From Amphiura filiformis (Eukaryota; Echinodermata; Ophiuroidea; Amphilepidida; Amphiuridae): a stretch of 64,000 nt of DNA. Shown here piece after piece: positions 21,705-39,929 of the stretch. The DNA is taken from the NCBI RefSeq assembly GCF_039555335.1, contig NC_092637.1:42300990-42364989 (forward strand), read 5' to 3'. Position numbers and translations under genes: made by a program. The notes beneath the pieces are model-generated. The model did not search any database, was not told the origin of the DNA, and worked only from the letters and a program-made list of their open reading frames with translations. How positions within the stretch are numbered: the stretch's first letter is position 1; each line of letters begins with the position of its first letter.

Positions 21705-22019
21705 AGCCATATTATAACATTTCTGTAAAAATAGATTAGTATTTATTTTCGATAAAATGTTAGCTTTTAATATCAGATATGTCCCTATTTAATTTTGAGC
21801 CGGACAAATGAGGCAAAGCAAAGAAAATAGGAATTTACTACTAGCGCCAATGCATGTTACTCCAGCGGTTGTAATACGGTACGACCCTCTGATGGGGGTG
21901 TGTCCCGCACGCCGTGTACGTACTCTGTTATCGCATACACGTGTTCGACAAATATTTCCATCGTAATAATAAAACGACGGTTCCAGCGTTTTATTCAAAA
22001 TCGCGGATTTTGACAAATC

Positions 22020-22345
22020 TAGCATGATTTTATGTTATTTGCTATCTACTGAAGATAGCATGATTTTGTAAAAGTTGCTATTTACCGAGGATAACATTAG
22101 GCCTATTTTGTGTTATTTGCTATCTACCGAAGATAACATGATTTTGTAAAAGTTGCTATCTATAACATTAAAATTGCTATCTACTGAAGATAACATATTT
22201 TGTATTAGTTGCTATCTACGATTAGTTTGTGTTAGTTGCTATCTACTGAAGATAACATAATTTTGCGTCATGTACTATCTTCTGAAGATAACATTAATTT
22301 GTAAGAATTGCTATCTACTGAAGTTAACATATAATTGTTTCTACC
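22020..22345 (+). repeat. Near-palindromic tandem repeat, array 1
   Basis: Loose tandem copies of a ~35-45 base unit whose core, TTGCTATCTACTGAAGATAA, is nearly self-complementary (GCTATCT...AGATAAC). Units differ in the AT-rich linker. One unit contains TAGGCCTA at 22098 where other units have TA. Confidence 0.85.
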
Positions 22346-22439
22346 CACTGTACAGTTGTATATATAGGCAAAGAAATGCATTAGTTGAGATAGAAAAGTA
22401 ACTCATTTGCTATCTACTTTATAATCATCTAAAATGGTC

Positions 22440-22802
22440 ATTAAAGTATTTACACCCTGTGGTAAATTGTGACCATTTTGCATTTTTCTCAAAAATAATA
22501 ACACACTGGTAACAAAAGTTATGTATATTATTGGGGCAAGGAATCCAATTACTACACTGAAATTTAATTGACTCAAGACAAGCGGTTCAGTATATGTGAT
22601 CGGATACGAGGTACATCCTAGCGGTACCTCATTTCTTATCCTAAATAACGAACCGCTTGTCTTGTGTCACTGAAATTCCAGTGTAGGAACTGGATTCATT
22701 GCCCCTATATTATACATAACTTTTTTTACCAGTGTGTTATAAGTTTTTGAGAAAAAGCAAAAATAGTCACAAATTTACCACAGGGGTGTAGTACCCCCTT
22801 AA
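22440..22802. mobile_element. MITE family A, copy with eroded left end
   Basis: The right end is intact (GGGGTGTAGTACCCCCTTAA); the left end reads TTAAAGTATTTACACCCTG. Inner arms as in the copy at 14105. Confidence 0.82.
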
Positions 22803-23059
22803 AATTCTGTCCGTGTAAACTCAAATGACCAACGCACTTCAAACCTGTTATAACACTACACTTGAATTGACCATTAATCCACCAGTATCTATAAGTGTTT
22901 AATAAGGTCAAATAAATAATGGTTTCAATACTTTATCAATAGGCATGAGTGTTTATGTAATAGAGTGGTCGTAGCATGGTGTGGGTTTAGTTCATCTTTG
23001 TAACGATCGTGATATGAGTATGTAATTATCACTGACTTTTTGTTACAAGAGGACATCAG

Positions 23060-23225
23060 ACTTGTATACGAGTCATGACTCGAGACTAGACTTTTTAAAA
23101 AATGGAATGACTCGACTCGAATCTTGAAATGTTCCCCATTGTACAGTGACTCGAATCATTTGACTCGACTCGAGCTATTGCTAGAAATGACTCGAGTCGA
23201 CCATGAAATGACTTGACTTGTTACA
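23060..23225. repeat. Degenerate GACTCGA repeat
   Basis: Irregular recurrence of GACTCGA, ACTCGAGAC and TGACTCGAATC words in both orientations over about 165 bases. A low-copy degenerate satellite-like tract. Confidence 0.6.
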
Positions 23226-23269
23226 ACTCTGGAGGACATTTAATATGTTCTCACACAAGTAGGCCTACC

Positions 23270-23679
23270 CAGCAAACACAAAACGTTTTCGACATCATTC
23301 GCAAAAGGTTAGAAAAGGTTGCCAGAAAACGTTTATATCGGGTTATATAAAGGGTATATAAAGGATATAAAACGTTTTCATAACATTTAAAAACATTTTT
23401 TGATAACTTATTCTAACATAATGTTATTTTTAACACTTAAAAGTGTTGACAAAATATTTGGCAAAAAAATGTTTAAAAAAAATATTTTACAATAACATTT
23501 TAAAAACATTTTACAAATATTTTTGCAGCGTGTTTTCATACAAAACGTTTTAAAACGTTTTCATGACCTTTATAGAACCCGACATTTAATGTTATTAAAA
23601 AACGTTTGTACCAAAACCAAAAACCCAAAATAGGCCTATAACCTGTATAAAACGTTTTTAAAACGTTTTGTGTTTGCTG
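23270..23679. mobile_element. MITE family E, fullest copy
   Basis: Ends CAGCAAACACAAAACGTTTT / AAAACGTTTTGTGTTTGCTG with a string of AACGTTTT words inside. This terminus is common in non-autonomous DNA transposons of aquatic animals. Other copies: 4645, 12199 and 32464. Confidence 0.85.
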
Positions 23680-23998
23680 TATAAGAACACATTATAAAAA
23701 ATTACTGTTAATCGATTCTTAAAAAAAACCAAGTACACATCTACACAAAGTTCAGTGTTTAAAAGTTTACCCATCCTTTAAATTTAAACATGCAATTTAA
23801 ATGTTAAACAAGCTGTGTAATTTTAGCAAAAGTTTTCTTTTAAAATAGATATTATGATTATGTTGTAAAAGAGGTTTAAAGATTAAGGATTAGCGCACAC
23901 AAATGAAATGTGCACGGTCACTTTACCTCGTTCCAACCAATCAGGACAGTCATTTTGCTGTTCATGATATTATTATTTAAAAAAATTATACATTATCA

Positions 23999-24759
23999 TT
24001 AAGGGATCTGGAATGAGCTTAAAGTGTATGTAGCTGGGAGGAAAAGCCGACGATCAATTGAAAATTTTGACCTTTCATATAGAAGATATGGATTTTTTTC
24101 CCAAAAAGACCTAATTTTGTTGGTGTTTGGGGGAAAAAATCCATATCTTCAATACGAAAGGTCAAATTTTTCAATTGATCGTCGGCTTTTCATCCCACCT
24201 ACATGTATATACACTTTAAGTATAAATCATCAGATTTATAAAGTTTACTTCGAGTACTGTTAAATATCAAAATATCAATTTTAATCATTTGCCATAAAAT
24301 GTGTATTACATTGCGAATTTCAAAAAATCAAAATTATTTGATATCAGAAGGACATTCTTCGTATTCATAATGCAATTCGATATGTCTGATATGCTCTAAT
24401 GTCCCACAATAAATACTGTCCAAACGTTCATACCTCATACCTCAAGGGAAAAAATCCATATCTTCAATACGAAAGGTCAAATTTTTCAATTGATCGTCGG
24501 CTTTTCATCCCACCTACATGTATACACTTTAAGTATAAATCATCAGATTTATAAAGTTTACTTCGAGTACTGTTAAATATCAAAAATATTAATTTTTAAT
24601 CATTTGCCATAAAATGTGTATTACATTGCGAATTTCAAAAATCAAAATTATTTGATATCAGAATGACATTCTTCGTATTCATAATGCAATTCGATATGTC
24701 TGATATGCTCTAATGTCCCACAATAAATACTGTCCAAACGTTCATACCTCATCCCTTAA
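23999..24759. mobile_element. MITE family F with internal tandem duplication
   Basis: TTAA at both ends. The left arm is shortened (AAGGGATCTGGAATGAGC then directly AAAGTGTATG). The right arm, starting GGGAAAAAATCCATATCTTC at about 24131, is repeated as a second ~315-base block from about 24446, each ending TGTCCAAACGTTCATACCTC. Confidence 0.85.
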
Positions 24760-25138
24760 TCATCATCATGCATCATCCCGCCCACTCATACTAGTAGTAG
24801 GTCTTATTAGGCTCTTGCATGCATTTACGCATATCCTGAAAATTATTTATTCAATTTAGCAACGAATTGCATTTATCTTTTGCAACTATAATATACTCAT
24901 ACGAATTAGATCAACGAGGTTTTCAAACATTAACTATGCAATAAAACATAATAAAACTCCATTATCACTGTGTTTGCTTATTCTGCGCCAGGTTTGAGAA
25001 TTCTTCCACTTACAATCTCTTTTACCCAAACATCGATTATTATGTCTTTATCTTTAATGATAATTGCTCCATCTCCGCAAATTGCCTCTAATACTTATTT
25101 AACCTCCGACGCGATTTCAAACTCCACTATAACCACGC
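24760..25138. other. Intergenic, nothing recognised
   Basis: AT-rich; a CATCATCATGCATCATC stretch near 24761. A 92-codon frame begins here, but its composition and overlap with repeat J argue against a gene. Confidence 0.4.
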
Positions 25139-25345
25139 GGGTGACTGCAGACGACAAGTTTCAAATTTTCTTTAAAAATACAAAAATTTCAGAATTGTAT
25201 ATTTTCATGACCATATTTGGAATCAGCATGAAAAATGCATTAAAATGAGTACAAACAAGCCATGTATTGGTGCAGTTGTTCTTGAGATAGCTCTTGATAT
25301 TTTGAGAAAATATCTCAAAACTTGAGACTTTTCATGTTGAAGTCT
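25139..25345 (+). repeat. Dispersed repeat J, copy 2
   Basis: Shares TTTTCATGACCATATTTGGA and GCATTAAAATGAGTACAAAC with 29638-29845. Both copies begin with GCGGGTG...GACGACAAGTTT. Confidence 0.7.
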
Positions 25346-26239
25346 ATGACCAGCAGCAGGCAAAGCATTACATACACCAGGGAAACATATAAGAATGCAG
25401 TTATTGACATAAGACTTTGTCGAGGTTTTCTTGACTGCTGTCTACTGTTTGCACAGTACTGTTTTTCAAGTCATTTTGCTCTTTCCCCAGCGACCACTTG
25501 TTGAATTATAACAACAGAGGGCGCACATATTTATTAATCATAACTCATTTAATTTGTTGCCCAAGTCTTTATGATGGTTAAATTAAGAGGTTAACCCGGG
25601 TTAATCGGTACTGAAACGGAAATTGGTCTGTATTTGATATAGTTTGTGCAGAGAAAATCGCCTGGTGGTTTGTCGCGTGTAGTGGTGCGTATTTTGTATT
25701 GAACTGAGCCCGGGCTCACGGTGAATGTCAGCACGCGAGGAGAACACGAATAGAGAGCTATTGGCACTGAATTGTCCAAGCGGACCAGATTAGCAAAAAA
25801 TGATGGTTGAAACCTTAATTTTACAGTTCTAGCATGTTTTACTTAAATATATACATGGATCTCATAATGAATTTCTTCATTGACATTGAGATATATAACT
25901 TAATCCTATCGTTGACATAATTTGTTTTTTCATTACTAATAATTATGTTCTTCCTTTACGAACTTGACTGAATTAGGATTTTTGCCATTATAATTATCTA
26001 ACTTTCTAGATGCAAAAGAATGAAAAAGTACTGTTTTATGGAGTGCCTACGTGAGTGATCACTCCATCGAGTTAACATTTTTTGAAAGTGAATTATCAGC
26101 CTTATTCACTCTTTTTCAGATAGAGTGACTTTCAATATACATTCACACGATATACATTTTTATTCTATGAAGTGAAATTCACTATGCGAGTTTTTGTTTT
26201 TATCTTTTTAGTTTAGAAAGAGACAGTTAGTAGTTTGAA
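25346..26239. other. Intergenic, nothing recognised
   Basis: Unique-looking AT-rich DNA apart from a GC-richer patch at 25590-25770 without a convincing frame. Confidence 0.4.
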
Positions 26240-26314
26240 TACAGTTTGTCCACTCTGAAGTACAAAGCGTCCGCGTGACTACTTTGTATTTCAGAGAAGA
26301 CTGACTGTAGTTTG
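26240..26314. mobile_element. Short MITE family K copy
   Basis: ACAGTTTGTCCACTCTGAAG at the left and TCAGAGAAGACTGACTGTAG at the right, with AAGTACAAAG / CTTTGTATT inner arms. The longer relative is at 56758-56927. Confidence 0.6.
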
Positions 26315-26319
26315 TTGCA

Positions 26320-26905
26320 GCGAAGATAACATGATTTTGTATATCTATTGAAGATAAAATGATTTTGTAATAGTTGCTATCTACTGAAGATAACATTATT
26401 TTAGTAATAGTTGCTATCTACTGAAGATAACATCATTTTAGTAATAATTGCTATCTACTGAAGATAACATTATTTTAGTTGCTATCTAAGATAACATTAT
26501 TTTAGTAATAGTTGCTATCTACTGAAGATTATTAGTTGTTAGGTGAAGCGGAGGTATGGTACGGGAAATTATCGTGCGCTCAGTGTCATACTGGGTGAAG
26601 CCGAAGGCTGAACCCAGTATGACACTGAGCGCACGATAATTTCCCGTATCATACCTCCGCTTCACCTAATAACTAATAATTTTAGTAATAATTGCTATCT
26701 ACTGAAGATAACATTATTTTGTAATAGTTGCTATCTACTAAAGATAACATTATTTTAGTAATAGTTGCTATCTACTGAGGATAACATTAGTTTAATAATA
26801 GTTGCTATCTACTGAAGATAACATGATTTTGTGTTACTTGCTATCTACTTACGATAACATTATTTTGTAATAATTGCTATCTACTGAAGATAACATTATT
26901 TTGTT
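26320..26905 (+). repeat. Near-palindromic tandem repeat, array 2
   Basis: About a dozen units of the GCTATCTACTGAAGATAACA type with linkers such as TTATTTTAGTAATAGTT. The array is split by a perfect-looking hairpin at 26530-26685. Confidence 0.88.
26530..26685. repeat. Near-perfect foldback element inside the tandem array
   Basis: Arms of about 70 bases: TTATTAGTTGTTAGGTGAAG left and CTTCACCTAATAACTAATAA right, with a small central loop around GGTGAAGCCGAAGGCTGAAC. It interrupts the repeat array. Confidence 0.85.
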
Positions 26906-27561
26906 AGTACTAAAATTAGTACCTTGAAAATTGTATTTTAGTTTCACTGCTTATGGTTTCATTTCTTTGTTTCCTGGTGTAATGTCTGCAGTGTCAGTCC
27001 TTTTAAATAAGATATACTGTTTTATGATTTGATTTAAGAAAGGTTTGCTAACTTAGTCAACTTTTTTTCCCGCTGTGATCAAGACCATCATAGACCCTTT
27101 TTACCTGAGATCTTTGACACATCATCTACGAGGACACATTTCTCTAATCCCTATATATTTTTACATTCATAGAATAACCTCTCAATCTTATGGGTACACA
27201 AACTCACTCTCCGTAACTTGAGGTCAAAAGTTTGACTTGTGGTCCTTATATGGAAGCTAATAAATTGCGCCATTGGAAATGAGACCGTTATGCCTCTTTG
27301 TGAATAAAATGGCAGATGGCCAGACCTTTCTTTCAGGGCCAGACTGAATTCGGATTACTCCCAATCGGATCAGAACCATGACACGCGCACACCTGCGCCA
27401 TCATAAATTGTGATAATCCGGTAATTGCATATTTTGTTGTATGTGATTTAATCGTTGCAAATGTGCGCGAAATTACTATCTTTGTTGCAAAAATACCCTG
27501 CTGAGGAAATCCTAAAATAGGTCTCATTTAGTATGAATTGATTTTAAGCTAATTTGGTCAC
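26906..27561. other. Intergenic with one dispersed repeat
   Basis: Around 27188-27300 is an inverted match to about 18540-18640 (GGGTACACAAACTCA against TGAGTTTGTGTACCC, and TTGAGGTCAAA). Otherwise nothing recognised. Confidence 0.45.
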
Positions 27562-27929
27562 TTAAGGGGGTACTACACCCCTGTGGTAAATTCGTGACTA
27601 TTTTTGCATTTTTTTTTAAAAATAATAACACACTGGTAACAAAAGTTATGTATATTATTGGGGCAAGGAATCCAATTACTACACTGAAATTTCAGTGACT
27701 CAAGACAAGCGGTTCAGTATATATGATAGGAAACGAGGTACATTCTAGCGGTACCTCTTTTCTTATCATAAATAATGAACCGCTTATCTTGGGTCACTGA
27801 AATTCCAGTGTAGTAATTGGATTCCTTGCCCCAATAAAATACATAACTTTTGTTACCACTGTGTTAATAGTTTTTGATAAAAATGCAAAAATAGTCACAA
27901 ATTTATCGAGGGGTGTAGTACCCCCTTAA
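27562..27929. mobile_element. MITE family A, full-length copy
   Basis: TTAA at both ends, AGGGGGTACTACACCCC / GGGGTGTAGTACCCCCT, inner arms GGGGCAAGGAATCCAATTAC and mirror. Confidence 0.88.
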
Positions 27930-28315
27930 TGATATCGTACATGTAATGTAAATGAGAAGATGAAATAAATTTAGAAAAGAGTGATGTAGCATGATAAAGA
28001 TATGAAGAGAGTAAAAGAGGTGGCGAGAATTCAAATTGGATTGAAGAACATGAAGAAGGGGGAAAGGGGATGGAGAGAGGGAGCCTAGAGGCAGAGAGAT
28101 GGAGAGAGAAGAAAAGTATATAAGAATATACAAGCATTAATTAATTAAGTTAATTGATTAAGCATTAGTACAAGCATTAAATCAGTTATAAATGTCTCGA
28201 AAACGAGAAAATTTGGTGATAACCGGTGGAAAATTTGTTTACCATATAAATTGAATTTGAAATAAACTTTTAGAGGAATGCACAAACAAAAAATAAAAAC
28301 AAAGTAAAGTAAGGG

Positions 28316-28680
<365 letters not shown>

Positions 28681-28805
28681 AAGTTGCTATCTACTGAAGA
28701 TAACAAAGAGAAAAGAAAGTTGCTATCTACTGAAGATAACATAATTGCTATCTACTGAAGATAACATAATTGCTATCTACTGAAGATAGCATAATTTTGG
28801 TGTTA
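28681..28805 (+). repeat. Near-palindromic tandem repeat, array 3
   Basis: Four GTTGCTATCTACTGAAGATA-type units. The first two are separated by AAAGAGAAAAGAAAG, so repeat units lie embedded in the end of the AAAG microsatellite. Confidence 0.85.
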
Positions 28806-29637
28806 TGTGCTATCAACTTAAAGAGAAAGAGCAAAAATACTTGTATCATTTTATTTCATATTTCCTGATGTTTGTCTTTACTACTACATCGTTATGTATT
28901 ATAACTTACTTCAATTTTGGTGGCGATAAAGACTTATGCATATTCAACACCTTATAAAAGACAGCGAGAAGTCATCAGAAAACAAGTGCCTCTTCTCAGA
29001 TCCTTAAGGATGTGCCATAACGTCTTGTAATCACATTTAACTCTTTATGGCGTTGTCAGATTGGAACCTATGAAAAAGTAAACGGCTTCAATTTTCAATG
29101 CAATTGTAAACTCATAAAATCATAATTAATTGAGTTATAGCTCAAATATCCGTTTTATTAAAGTTCTAATTGACAAAACGCAGGTTGTATGTTCGAATCC
29201 ATATTATCAACAATTATGATCAATGGTCATGTTGGTACGGTGTTATTTTACTAAAATTCGGTTAGACGGAGATTATAATTTGTGTCGCGGTTGAAAAGTT
29301 TTCCCAAGTTTGATGTTCCATTTAAATAATTTGAAACTAACAAAGAAATTCAGTTCAAGTGCATCCGAAAGTACGCAGTACTGTTGTTCTTGCTCTGTTT
29401 CCCGCAACATACTATTAATCTCATATCAGTTTTAACCTAAATTTAAAAATTACTTGTCCCAATTAAAGCTTTTAACTTTTAAAACACATTATCTCAATGG
29501 AAGATGGAAGCTACCTTGAACTTAATCATTGTAAAATTGCATGCATAAATAGCGCATATAAAATATTAAACCATATTCGCGAAATAGGTTTTTACAGTGA
29601 TGGAATGCACTGCATACAAAAGCTCTTAACTCTCTTC
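28806..29637. other. Intergenic, nothing recognised
   Basis: AT-rich sequence without paired repeat ends or supported frame. Confidence 0.4.
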
Positions 29638-29845
29638 ACGCGGGTGTCGACTGACGACAAGTTTAAAAAAAATTTAAATATTCATAAATTTCAGAAATGT
29701 AAATTTTCATGACCATATTTGGAATCAGCATGAAAAATGCATTAAAATGAGTACAAACAAGCCTAGTATTGATTCAGTAGTTCTTAAGATAGCTCTTAAT
29801 ATTTTGAGAAAATATTTCAAAATTTGAATTTTTTCCGTTGAAGCG
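29638..29845 (+). repeat. Dispersed repeat J, copy 3
   Basis: Matches 25139-25345, including CATGACCATATTTGGAATCA and AGCTCTTAATATTTTGAGAA. Confidence 0.7.
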
Positions 29846-29949
29846 CATGGCTAGCACGCAGAGCATTAAAGAGGCTATTTGTTAATTGAGTGGTTAACTC
29901 TGATAATAATTCACGATTAAACCCTGTCTTCATAAAGATGTCTAAATGC

Positions 29950-30309
29950 GTGTTATGAAAACACAATCATGGGTCTAGAAACACAATCCAAATGCGCAAC
30001 GGGGGTGTCCAAATGTGAAGTTAAGTGGGTTGAAGTGCGTGTACAATAACAAGAAACGGGTCCTAATTGATGGGTAGGCCCGCCATCGCGAAAACACCCG
30101 TCGCCGATAAGTACGCAGAGTTTATTGGTAGACTACCTGCCGAGGCGCTGTTAGAATTGAGGAAAGGGTGTGAAACAGGGTGAATAGAGATTATTACTTG
30201 TGGAGTAAAGAGAGAGAAAAAATTTGCCGGGAAAATCGGGTTATCTGTTTAAGGCGCGTGCTTGGTGGAGTTTGCGCTTTTGAAGTTTGATCTTGTGAGC
30301 ATATATAAG
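29950..30309 (+). promoter_or_regulatory. Vax: Candidate Vax upstream region and TATA box
   Basis: TATATAAG at 30302-30309 is a candidate TATA element 310 bases before the start codon. Upstream, 29950-30270 is less AT-rich than its surroundings. Near 30020 it has TTAAGTGGGTTGAAGTG, two adjacent words resembling NK2-class homeodomain sites. Function is inference. Confidence 0.35.
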
Positions 30310-30618
30310 TTGGGTGTGCGTGTATAGGGCTTCATTTGGGGGCTAAGCATCATCAGTGATGGGATGGATTATGACAAGTATTTTGGTAAAAAGTGGCTAC
30401 ATATTTATCTGACTAAATGAAATGCCTGTTCTGAAAGTTGTATGTGGAAGAGTTTTATTTTCTGGACTGGACTGAGAAATAGCATGATATCCTTATGATT
30501 TGTTATGCCATCATTAGACAGTTTCTTTAAAAGGAAACTTTTATTGTACCAGTTGACTAGCGCTGAGCTTCCGATAGGCTAATTTTTACATCTTCTGCAT
30601 CAATTTTAACAACTCATC

Positions 30619-36628
<6,010 letters not shown>

Positions 36629-36952
36629 AAAACTTGCCAGCTCTCGCTGGCTTGAAATTCTCACCGATCATCATACAACGACAAAATAATCTAAACGACT
36701 TTGATAACATTAATTTCTGTCAATTTCGGTTATTGCGACATACTGATACTAGTTTGAATACTGATGTTTGTCGCATTTCTCATAATTGATTACCCCCCCC
36801 TCCCCGCCCTCGTCATCGTCATCTTGACTTTATGTCGGCACTTCATGTGATGTTAATTTGGAAAACACGATAAGAATTATGCCAATTCAAATACCTGACT
36901 GTTTTCTTCAAAACCGCAGGGCAACTTTCTAGGGTGCATGTATATGTCTAAC

Positions 36953-37217
36953 GGACCGTTCACAAACACTTGGTAGGGGGGGGCTGATGCAAAAGGGGGG
37001 CCTTGAAAAATGTTGATCCTCCTAAGGGGGCCCTGAAAAATGACCACAAATTTTCCTGTAAAAATTAAGCTTTTCTCTGGGGTTGATTCATAATTTTCAT
37101 GTCAAAAAGGGGAGCCCTGAAATTTTCGAGGTCTGTAAAGGGGGGCCCCGAAAAATTTTCGCGATGAAATTTTTTTCGCATCAGGCCCCCCCCCTTACAG
37201 GTGTTTGTGAACGGTCC
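36953..37217. mobile_element. MITE downstream of Vax
   Basis: GGACCGTTCACAAACAC / GTGTTTGTGAACGGTCC ends, with G-rich and C-rich inner arms (GGGGGGGCTGATGC / GCATCAGGCCCCCCC). Confidence 0.8.
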
Positions 37218-37837
37218 CTAAAATAAACAGATTTTACGTGATTTATGCAAATTTAGGCGGCGTTCCCACTCCTAGAAGAGCTATGTATGTAATGGCATTT
37301 TGTTGTTGCCCATGATGTTTTATCACGAGATATGCTGCTATATAGAGCTTGTTGTCCTTTCCAAGAAAATATAATGATAAAATTAAAATAACAAAATAAC
37401 AAAAACAGATATTATATATAACATGTATAAAAACACAGTTCAATCAAGAGAAGAGTAAAAAAAAAAGACTGAAGCTGGGAACTATCAAATTATTCTTAAG
37501 AAATGTTTAACGCTATTTTAACCTTTTTGAAAGGCTACTAGTATAAATGAGAAATTAAAGCTGTTTTTCCAATACCCGGAAGCCCAATGGTGCTGTATTT
37601 TCCAATAACCGGATGACCAAGGAGCATATTTCTAGGATGTTAATTTTGTCTTTCCAAAGCCTGGATAGCCTGGATGTCCAGTGTGTAATATAATTTTTTT
37701 TCTAAAGATGTATATTTGTTCAAAAACAAGAGTATTAATGTGTTGTTGTTTTTTCTAAATATGATAAAGACGAGTGGTATAACTGTGTGACTAATGGTTC
37801 ACTTTATATTCGTAAAGAGTGCAGTAAACTTGGTAAG
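37218..37837. other. Intergenic, nothing recognised
   Basis: AT-rich, with a twice-repeated word TTTTCCAATA(A/C)CCGGA around 37565-37610. Confidence 0.4.
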
Positions 37838-38093
37838 AATATAGACGAATCCAACGAGCCAAGTCATGATCAGGATTTGGTCGGCCATTATTGGGTCCCC
37901 GCAACACCAAACTGGTGTTGTGACTGCCCAATTGGGTGGATTAAAGCCGCTTAAAAATCGATGTTAGATTCTTGTGTGTTGTAAACTGTCATCATTCTTT
38001 TGTCTACGTGTAACACGGGTGATATAAACATTTTATGTGAGATTGAGCCGACGTTGAGGTGTAGGAATGCGTGAAATTGGATTCGTCTATACT
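37838..38093. mobile_element. Inverted-repeat MITE
   Basis: TATAGACGAATCCAA at the left and TTGGATTCGTCTATA at the right. A small internal hairpin CACCAAACTGGTGTTG lies near 37907. Confidence 0.75.
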
Positions 38094-38103
38094 CCCAGGC
38101 CGG

Positions 38104-38332
38104 CAGTGGCGCAGGCAGGACTTTTTCAAGGGGGGGGGGGGTAAACTTTCAAGTTGCGCAAAATTTGACAGAAATTGTCAAAAATGGGCTAAAACGAATA
38201 GAAATGCCTACAAATCTGTAAATATCAGGGCGGGTAGCATCCCATAGGGGTCAAGGGAAGGGGCAAGATTTTTTACACGGAGGTAGCTTCTCCCTTTCCC
38301 CCACCCTTGGAACTCACTGGCTACGCCACTGT
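38104..38332. mobile_element. hAT-like MITE
   Basis: CAGTGGCGCAGGCAGGA / ACTGGCTACGCCACTG ends; inner AAAAATGGGCTAAAACGAAT and AATATCAGGGCG resemble 33996-34195. Confidence 0.7.
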
Positions 38333-38859
38333 TCCTAAGATTGTAATGTAAACCTTTCGGTTACTATTGCACGATGAATGTGGATTATGCCTAGACTCTA
38401 GGCTATAGAGAAACCAATTTTACTGACTAACGCTTAAAATGTTTTTGATTGCCATAACACCTACAATATAAAGCATATTATACCGGCGACCCTTATATAG
38501 GCCTATATTTTTTTAATTTCTGAAACGAAACAAAATCTTTCACCACCAACTGTAATTTTTAACATAAAAGAAAAAGATACTTAATATTTTTTGCAATTCT
38601 TCTAATTCTAACGTCTTCATGTGTAATTTTAGCAATTTTCTTCAAAAGCCGAAATTGTGTAATTTTTGATTTCGAGAACTAGAATCGCCCATTTTTCGTC
38701 CGATATGGCAAACAAAACAGATCACGCCCGAGTTTGCAATTCTTTAATGCTGACGTTTTCATGCGCAATTTGAGCAATTTTCAGTCTTCAAAAACCGAAA
38801 TTATGGAACTTTTGATTTCAAGAACAAGACAGCGAAGAGGCAAACCGCCTCTCATATTC
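38333..38859. other. Intergenic, nothing recognised
   Basis: AT-rich; around 38600-38820 a loose direct repeat (GTGTAATTTTAGCAATTTTC against GCGCAATTTGAGCAATTTTC), probably an old tandem duplication. Confidence 0.4.
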
Positions 38860-39208
38860 GGCCATTCCAGGTGAAATCCATACACTTCAGAGATGCCACT
38901 CAAAAAAAAAAAAAAAACTGTGAGAAAAACACGTGAATGCAGGCCAAAAAGCCCCCAAACGGGCTGAAAATAAATAAAAACGTAGGAATTTGGACTCACA
39001 CAAAAACCCTGAATTCAGGCTAAAACCTGAGAAGTGGCATCTATGCACCCCTGTGAAAGACATGCCCTTAATATTCCACACAGGGAGTGTGAATTTCGAA
39101 TGGGGTGTTACCTGAATGGGTGATTCCATTTGAAACCTACACCCCCTGTGTGAGGATTAAGGCCATGTCTTCCATATGCATGTATATGGATTTCAACTTG
39201 AATAGCCA
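38860..39208. mobile_element. MITE family B, copy interrupted by another element
   Basis: Family B ends GGCCATTCCAGGTGAAATCC and GATTTCAACTTGAATAGCC, with an insertion at 38891-39042. Confidence 0.8.
38891..39042. mobile_element. Short element inserted in family B
   Basis: Terminal AGATGCCACT / AGTGGCATCT, 152 bases, with an A-run next to the left end and a small GCCTGAATTCAGG-type hairpin inside. Confidence 0.65.
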
Positions 39209-39338
39209 ATATGGCAAACAACAAATGATCAAGCCTAAGGAACACTTCAACTAAATTGATATAATAACTCACTTTTTTTTTATTGTTTAACATATTTAAA
39301 GGGGTATTTTGTGATTTTTGCATCCTATTTTAGGGTAT

Positions 39339-39677
39339 GGTTCAATAGCCTCGGTTCGAGGCTTCTGGGCTCTGGGATGGTGATTTTTTTTTCGATTTTT
39401 TCCTCTTTTTGTTTTGCTTCTCGATTTATTTTTTTATTCATGTGTCTTCATATCCTGTCCACCCACCTCGGATCTGTACATGATAATTTCAGATTATTAC
39501 CTCCCTTCCTTGTCATGGTTCTGAGAAAATAACCAGAGAAAGTTGCTGATTCCAACCAGTTTTTATGTCTTACTCGCAACACTGTAAAGTTCTATCAGTG
39601 TATTGTAGGCTCCTTCTAATTCTTTCTTGCTGCCCTAGTCACCATCCCAGAGCCAGAAGCCTCGAATGGTTCAATAG
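39339..39677. mobile_element. Palindromic MITE
   Basis: GGTTCAATAGCCTCG...GGCTCTGGGATGGTGA on the left is mirrored by TCACCATCCCAGAGCC...CGAATGGTTCAATAG on the right. Confidence 0.75.
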
Positions 39678-39929
39678 ATAGCAAAAAGCTTATTTCCCAA
39701 CTTTCAGTTGATTAGGACAATGTATTACAGCGCCCCATATGCCACTGTTATGTAATTTCCAGTTGTCAACAATCGGAAAATACAAATTGGCCGATATCTT
39801 TGTCAAACCACACAATCTGCAACAAAATTTAAAGCACACAATCATTTTTTAGTCCTACAGGTTTCTGATTGTATAAAAATGAATAGAGGAAAGTGCCGCC
39901 ATAATTTTCAATGTATATCTTCTTTGTAT

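Noticed and set aside
24970-25248. 92-codon frame as a gene
   Set aside because: Overlaps dispersed repeat J; the frame is not kept in the other copies of that repeat, and no domain is recognised.
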